64,000 bases of DNA from Trametopsis cervina (taxonomy: Eukaryota; Basidiomycota; Agaricomycetes; Polyporales; Irpicaceae): NCBI GenBank assembly GCA_022385755.1, contig MU278355.1:66974-130973 (forward strand), given 5' to 3'. The notes under the pieces are model-generated. The model was given only the letters and a program-made list of their open reading frames with translations, ran no database searches and had not been told where the DNA came from. Both the position numbers and the translations under genes were made by a program. This document shows, piece after piece, positions 60,350-64,000 of this stretch. How positions within the stretch are numbered: position 1 is the stretch's first letter; each line of letters begins with the position of its first letter.

Positions 60350-60675
60350 TCTCACTATTTAGACAGCATAGACGCAGATACGAATACTCACATACGCGCT
60401 CTTGCTTTGTGTATGGATATAACTAGAGTATGCATCAATGAGAACAAGTTGTTGTCCTGGTCGAGCTTGTGCAGTGATTGAGAAGATTGTACGGAGGCTC
60501 TCGTACCTTGAAGTGCTGAGCACAGTACACAAGGAAGCAGCTCCGCGTAATTATCTCGCTCGCTTATGGGCAAAACCGAATCATTTCTCGTTGCTGAAGG
60601 AAGCGAGTGCTAAAAGCATTGGTACAAGAGCTCAAGAACTACGATAGCTACACGAAAACAAATGATAGAAAACAA
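60350..60675. other. convergent 3' intergenic region
   Basis: 3' flank of copy 2 (the first about 100 bp are duplicated) up to the 3' end of the minus-strand Ser/Pro-rich gene. No gene seen. Confidence 0.4.
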
Positions 60676-63103
60676 TTACACAAATGCAACAGAGCTAGCC
60701 ATCGTCTTCGGCGACGACGGCACATTTAAAGGGGGTTCGTCACGATGGACAGAAGGAAACATAAAGGGCGAAAGCGGCGTAGATGGCGTGTTCGGGGAAT
60801 CTGGTAACGGGTAGAAAGCTTCAAGCGTTAGCGAACGGCTGCTAGAGCTTGCTTGGAGCGGTGATGGGGATGGTGGAGGAAATCTGTAGCTAGGAGAGGA
60901 TGAGCTGGTAGCCGTTTGTGTCATCAGCGTGCGTGCAAGATAACTGTGATACAACATACCAACTAATGTCGCTGCGGTACCTCTCATCTGACGCTATCCC
61001 GGCACTTTCGACGACGCTAAATGGTGTGATCGTTTCACCGCTGCTTGAGTGAGTGTGTCCCGTCCCTGTCCCGCTCATAGCCTTGAATGGCACCAGTGGG
61101 CGCTGCGATCTCCCTCCGCTGCCAAAGAGGTTGCCTCGTCCTTGCCAGCTGGTCGGAGCGCTATTGTGGTGCGAGGACGGTCCCCAGTCATCCACAAGTT
61201 CCTCGTCCACGATGCTCTCTGCACTGCCGACACTACGGCTGCTGTCCCGCATCGTGCCTTTCGGGACCCACATGTCCAGTCGCTTGAACGGATCTTGTTC
61301 AGGTGTCAGGACACGACCGATCGCTCGTGCCTCTTCCGCAGTCTCATTTGCTCCGAGACCAAGCCCGAGACCTAATGCAAGCGAGAATTGGCTCCGCGAT
61401 AACGAAGATGACGTGGTCGCACTGTATGAACCTGTAGAGACAGTCCGGTAGCCATAGCCGATGGCAGAGCGCGCGTCTATGTTGGAAGGCGAACCTACGA
61501 AGTAACTGGGTGTACTCGGTGTGGGAGGTAACGAACCGTCGGCTGACGTCGGAGAAGAAGCATCCGTGTCAAACGACCGCTCAGAATCATGCGACCTGGC
61601 GGATTTCATGGGTGGGGTTTGTTGCGAGACGTTCGAGGACGCGGACGATCGACCCCGAGCGCAAGGCGTCCCTACAGATGCAGCAGGAACGGCGATATTA
61701 AGTTTCGAGCGTGTGCGCAACTTTGACAGTTTTAATGAGCGAACCGAAGGGATATGGCGGACTGCAGGGATCGTAACGATGGATGACAGACGCTCTTTCA
61801 ACGTCCGGGTTGAGCGAGTACTTGACTATTGCTCATCAGTGACAAAGCCAAGCGCATACAAGAAAACATACCACTGTGCAGTTACTCGTTGCGCTACCCC
61901 GTCGCTCAAATACATATGCGGGAACATCGATATCGTCTGGATCACTGATTCGTGCCGCCACGGACGCCTCGGCTGGCGGAAGCGGCGCTGGTCTTGGGTT
62001 GACGTAAGGGTCAGGGCATCGCTCGTCTAACTCGGCTTCGAAGAACTCGATGCCTAAGCCAAGACTGACGATCCCTTCTCCGTCGGAGCCTTTCACCAGG
62101 CCACTGGAGACCACGGCAGGATGCGGTTTGGAAGGCGCGGGAGTAAGCTGGGAGCCTGAGTTGCGACGAATATGCGACGAAGCTAGACGGGGACGAATGT
62201 GGTGGAGGGATTTCACGGTCTTGAGGCGCATGGGAGAACTGGAAAGAGGCGGGGAGGGGGAAAGAACGTTTACTGATAGAGGTTTTGTACCATCCGACGC
62301 GTCTATGTCGCCGACTTCTTCACGAGAAGAGTCACGGGGATCTACGCGTATATTAGCGCATCTTCACGTAAAAGTAGGGTCTACTCACCGGGGTAATCAG
62401 GCAGCTCGACCTGCTTCTCCTGCGGGCATAGCAAATCCAAGGGGACCGAACTCGTCCGCTTTGGCGCGGGTCGCGTTGCGATATCTCCAGAGGAACGAGC
62501 AGAGGTCCGATTCTTGACCCATGCCTTGGGGGAAGTCGCGTATCGTCCTGGTTTCATTCTCGGTGGAGAAGAAGGGCCAGAGGGGGGGAAGGTGTACGCG
62601 ACATCGAACGTGTCGTCCACCTGTTCGGGGCCAGTTTCGAGACGCGACGAGCGGAGGAGATTGGAGGCGCGTGTCTTGAGAGCCCTGAAGAAGCCAGGTT
62701 TGTACGGATCATGGCGAGGGCTGCTGGTACTGGCTAGGGCATTTGCCATGGAGGGGATGGACGACAGGGAGCGTGAACGACGGTGAGGGTCGAGAGAAAA
62801 AGTATGGGGAGGGGCGAGAGAAGCATGACGGCGCCTGCGAAGGAGAGAAGAAGGGGTCGGTGAGGGCGCGGCAAATGCCATCGAGGTGTATGAAGGGGTC
62901 GAACGTCGTCGAGGGCCAGTGAGCAAAGGGTGCTCGTCGTCGCCGCCAGGAGCTGAGGCGAAGGCGAGAGGCAGGTTGCCAAGGTCGAACGCGTCGGACA
63001 CCAGCCGCTGGAAATCGTCGAGCGACAGAAGAGGGGCGTCGTCGTCGTAGTTAGAGCGGGAGCGCGCGCCGGGACGCATCGTGCGAGAGAGAGAGGCGGG
63101 CAT
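60676..63103 (-). CDS. Ser/Pro-rich protein, unrecognised
   Basis: Four exons (63103-62389, 62341-61872, 61825-60960, 60904-60676) give 759 aa. Nearly all of it is Ser/Pro/Arg-rich and probably disordered. More ordered patches are LLSLDDFQRLVSDAFDLGNL near the start, KPGFFRALKTRASNLLRSS, SLGLGIEFFEAELDERCPD, and FKRLDMWVPKGTMRD near residue 600. Many S/T-P and R-x-x-S sites suggest heavy phosphorylation. Intron 2 needs the acceptor CAATAG at 61826 to keep frame. The ATG at 63103 is the first; the upstream frame opens only at TTG. No family recognised. Confidence 0.72.
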
Positions 63104-64000
63104 GTCCAACGACGAGGGCGGGGGACATGGACGACGGGGAGAAAGAGGGAGAGGGAGGGGGACGAGCTGAGCATCTGTGGCTGCTGTCGGCCATCTTTCC
63201 TAGAAAAACAAACATATCTCGTTTTGTGTAGATTGATGCTGTGGGATTAATGAAGGCCTCTCAACGTCTTCTTTGCTTCTTCGCGCGTCCAAAAGACTTA
63301 CTCAATTTCCCTTCCCGGACGTGATCGCTGAGTGGAAACAGTCCAGATCTGTGACGAGATGCGCTCGTCATCCCATACGCGGCAATCTGCGAACCTTCCC
63401 GATTCCGCTTGGTGCTCTACCAGAGTGCGTCCACAACAATAGGGGTGTTCAGAGTGCGTTACCGAAAGACTAGCGGACGCTTCGAACAATTTAATTCTTC
63501 TCTAGCGATGCGTGAGCGCCGGCTCGGTAACCCTACTCTGAGCACCACTAATACTATGCTCTGGTGCAATGCCATTGACGGTCTCGATTATATGCTGTCG
63601 TCTGCACTCTCAGTAACTTGGTGCGAGCGAAGTCTTTTTTTATGATGATGTATATACATATAGTCAAACCCAGGGAAATATCTCCTTTCACGCAGGGAGT
63701 TGCGCCGCATCCTTTCGACACTCCTCTTGCGACATATGGCGGTGGCAAACTGGCGGAAACGGAAGCGGCCAGTTCCGATTCACAGGCAATCGCCGACAAG
63801 CGGCACGGGCAGGTTGAACCTACCCACCCTTTACGCCGTCGCCAACACCACACATGGAGGCATCTGAAAAGGTGTAAACTCGCTCTGGCCCAGCCTTACG
63901 ACTTGATCATCCTCGCGGTCTCGCATGGGACAGTATAGGAATCGAAGCCCTACGAAAAACGACGGCTGTCTCCTACTGAAGCTGCTAATGCCACGACTTC
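63104..64000. other. upstream/intergenic region, nothing recognised
   Basis: Purine-rich 5' flank of the Ser/Pro-rich gene (63100-63180), then about 800 bp with short open frames only. No domain or RNA gene seen up to the window end. Confidence 0.4.

Larger units (their letters stand above)
56390..60450 (+). repeat. segmental duplication, copy 2
   Basis: Partner of 51380-55215. Similarity covers coding parts, introns and flanks, with a 194-bp tandem duplication unique to this copy at 58151-58538. Confidence 0.8.

Noticed and set aside
1..64000. CRISPR arrays, bacterial operons, ribosomal RNA, intact transposase or retrotransposon polyprotein
   Set aside because: None seen. The sequence is eukaryotic nuclear DNA, and the only repeats found are the direct repeats, segmental duplicates and exon duplication listed.

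Overview
The window is nuclear DNA of a filamentous basidiomycete, most likely an Agaricomycete. The signs are genes cut by many short (about 45-70 nt) GT-AG introns, usually with a CTRAY branch point close to the acceptor; a barwin-like secreted protein of the riboflavin-aldehyde-forming-enzyme type; F-box and MYND-finger families; and an intron-bearing tRNA. All gene models below come from reading splice sites by eye and checking that phase is kept across every junction. No transcript evidence was available.

1-16 kb: a small secreted double-psi-beta-barrel protein (1746-2338), two unrecognised three-exon genes, an NmrA-like NAD(P)-binding protein, a tRNA-Ala(CGC) with a 12-nt intron, a 13-exon DUF300/TMEM184 (organic solute transporter alpha-like) membrane protein with a long disordered tail, and a coiled-coil protein convergent with it. 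16-29 kb: a small unknown protein, a mitochondrial-type NAD kinase divergent from an Asteroid/XPG-like nuclease-fold protein, a secreted repeat precursor with alpha-factor-like architecture (22819-23586), a small unknown protein, and a conserved small protein interrupted by two in-frame stops. 30-46 kb: the first MYND-finger gene lying between direct repeats, a Rax1-like RGS membrane protein, two neighbouring F-box genes, an unknown five-exon gene and a large BRCT-domain protein.

46-60.5 kb is a gene-family expansion zone. It holds two more MYND-finger paralogs and two paralogous copies (about 4 kb each, same strand) of an approximately 1000-residue protein whose C-terminal part carries a conserved E-x-K pattern in a strand-helix setting compatible with a PD-(D/E)XK nuclease-like fold. 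A decayed isoprenylcysteine methyltransferase-like gene sits between the two copies. A start-less fragment of the same large family lies at 29.6 kb beside the first MYND gene. The window closes with a Ser/Pro-rich unknown gene (60.7-63.1 kb).

The most novel item is the repeat precursor. It appears to encode five 15-residue peptides, four of them ending in a C-A-N-x-A-Q-C ring. Each is followed by a dibasic Kex2 site, and the next peptide is preceded by a run of X-Pro/X-Ala dipeptides, which is the arrangement of yeast alpha-factor precursors. Housekeeping genes (NAD kinase, DUF300, BRCT, Asteroid, RGS) are interleaved with fast-evolving accessory genes, duplicates and pseudogenes.
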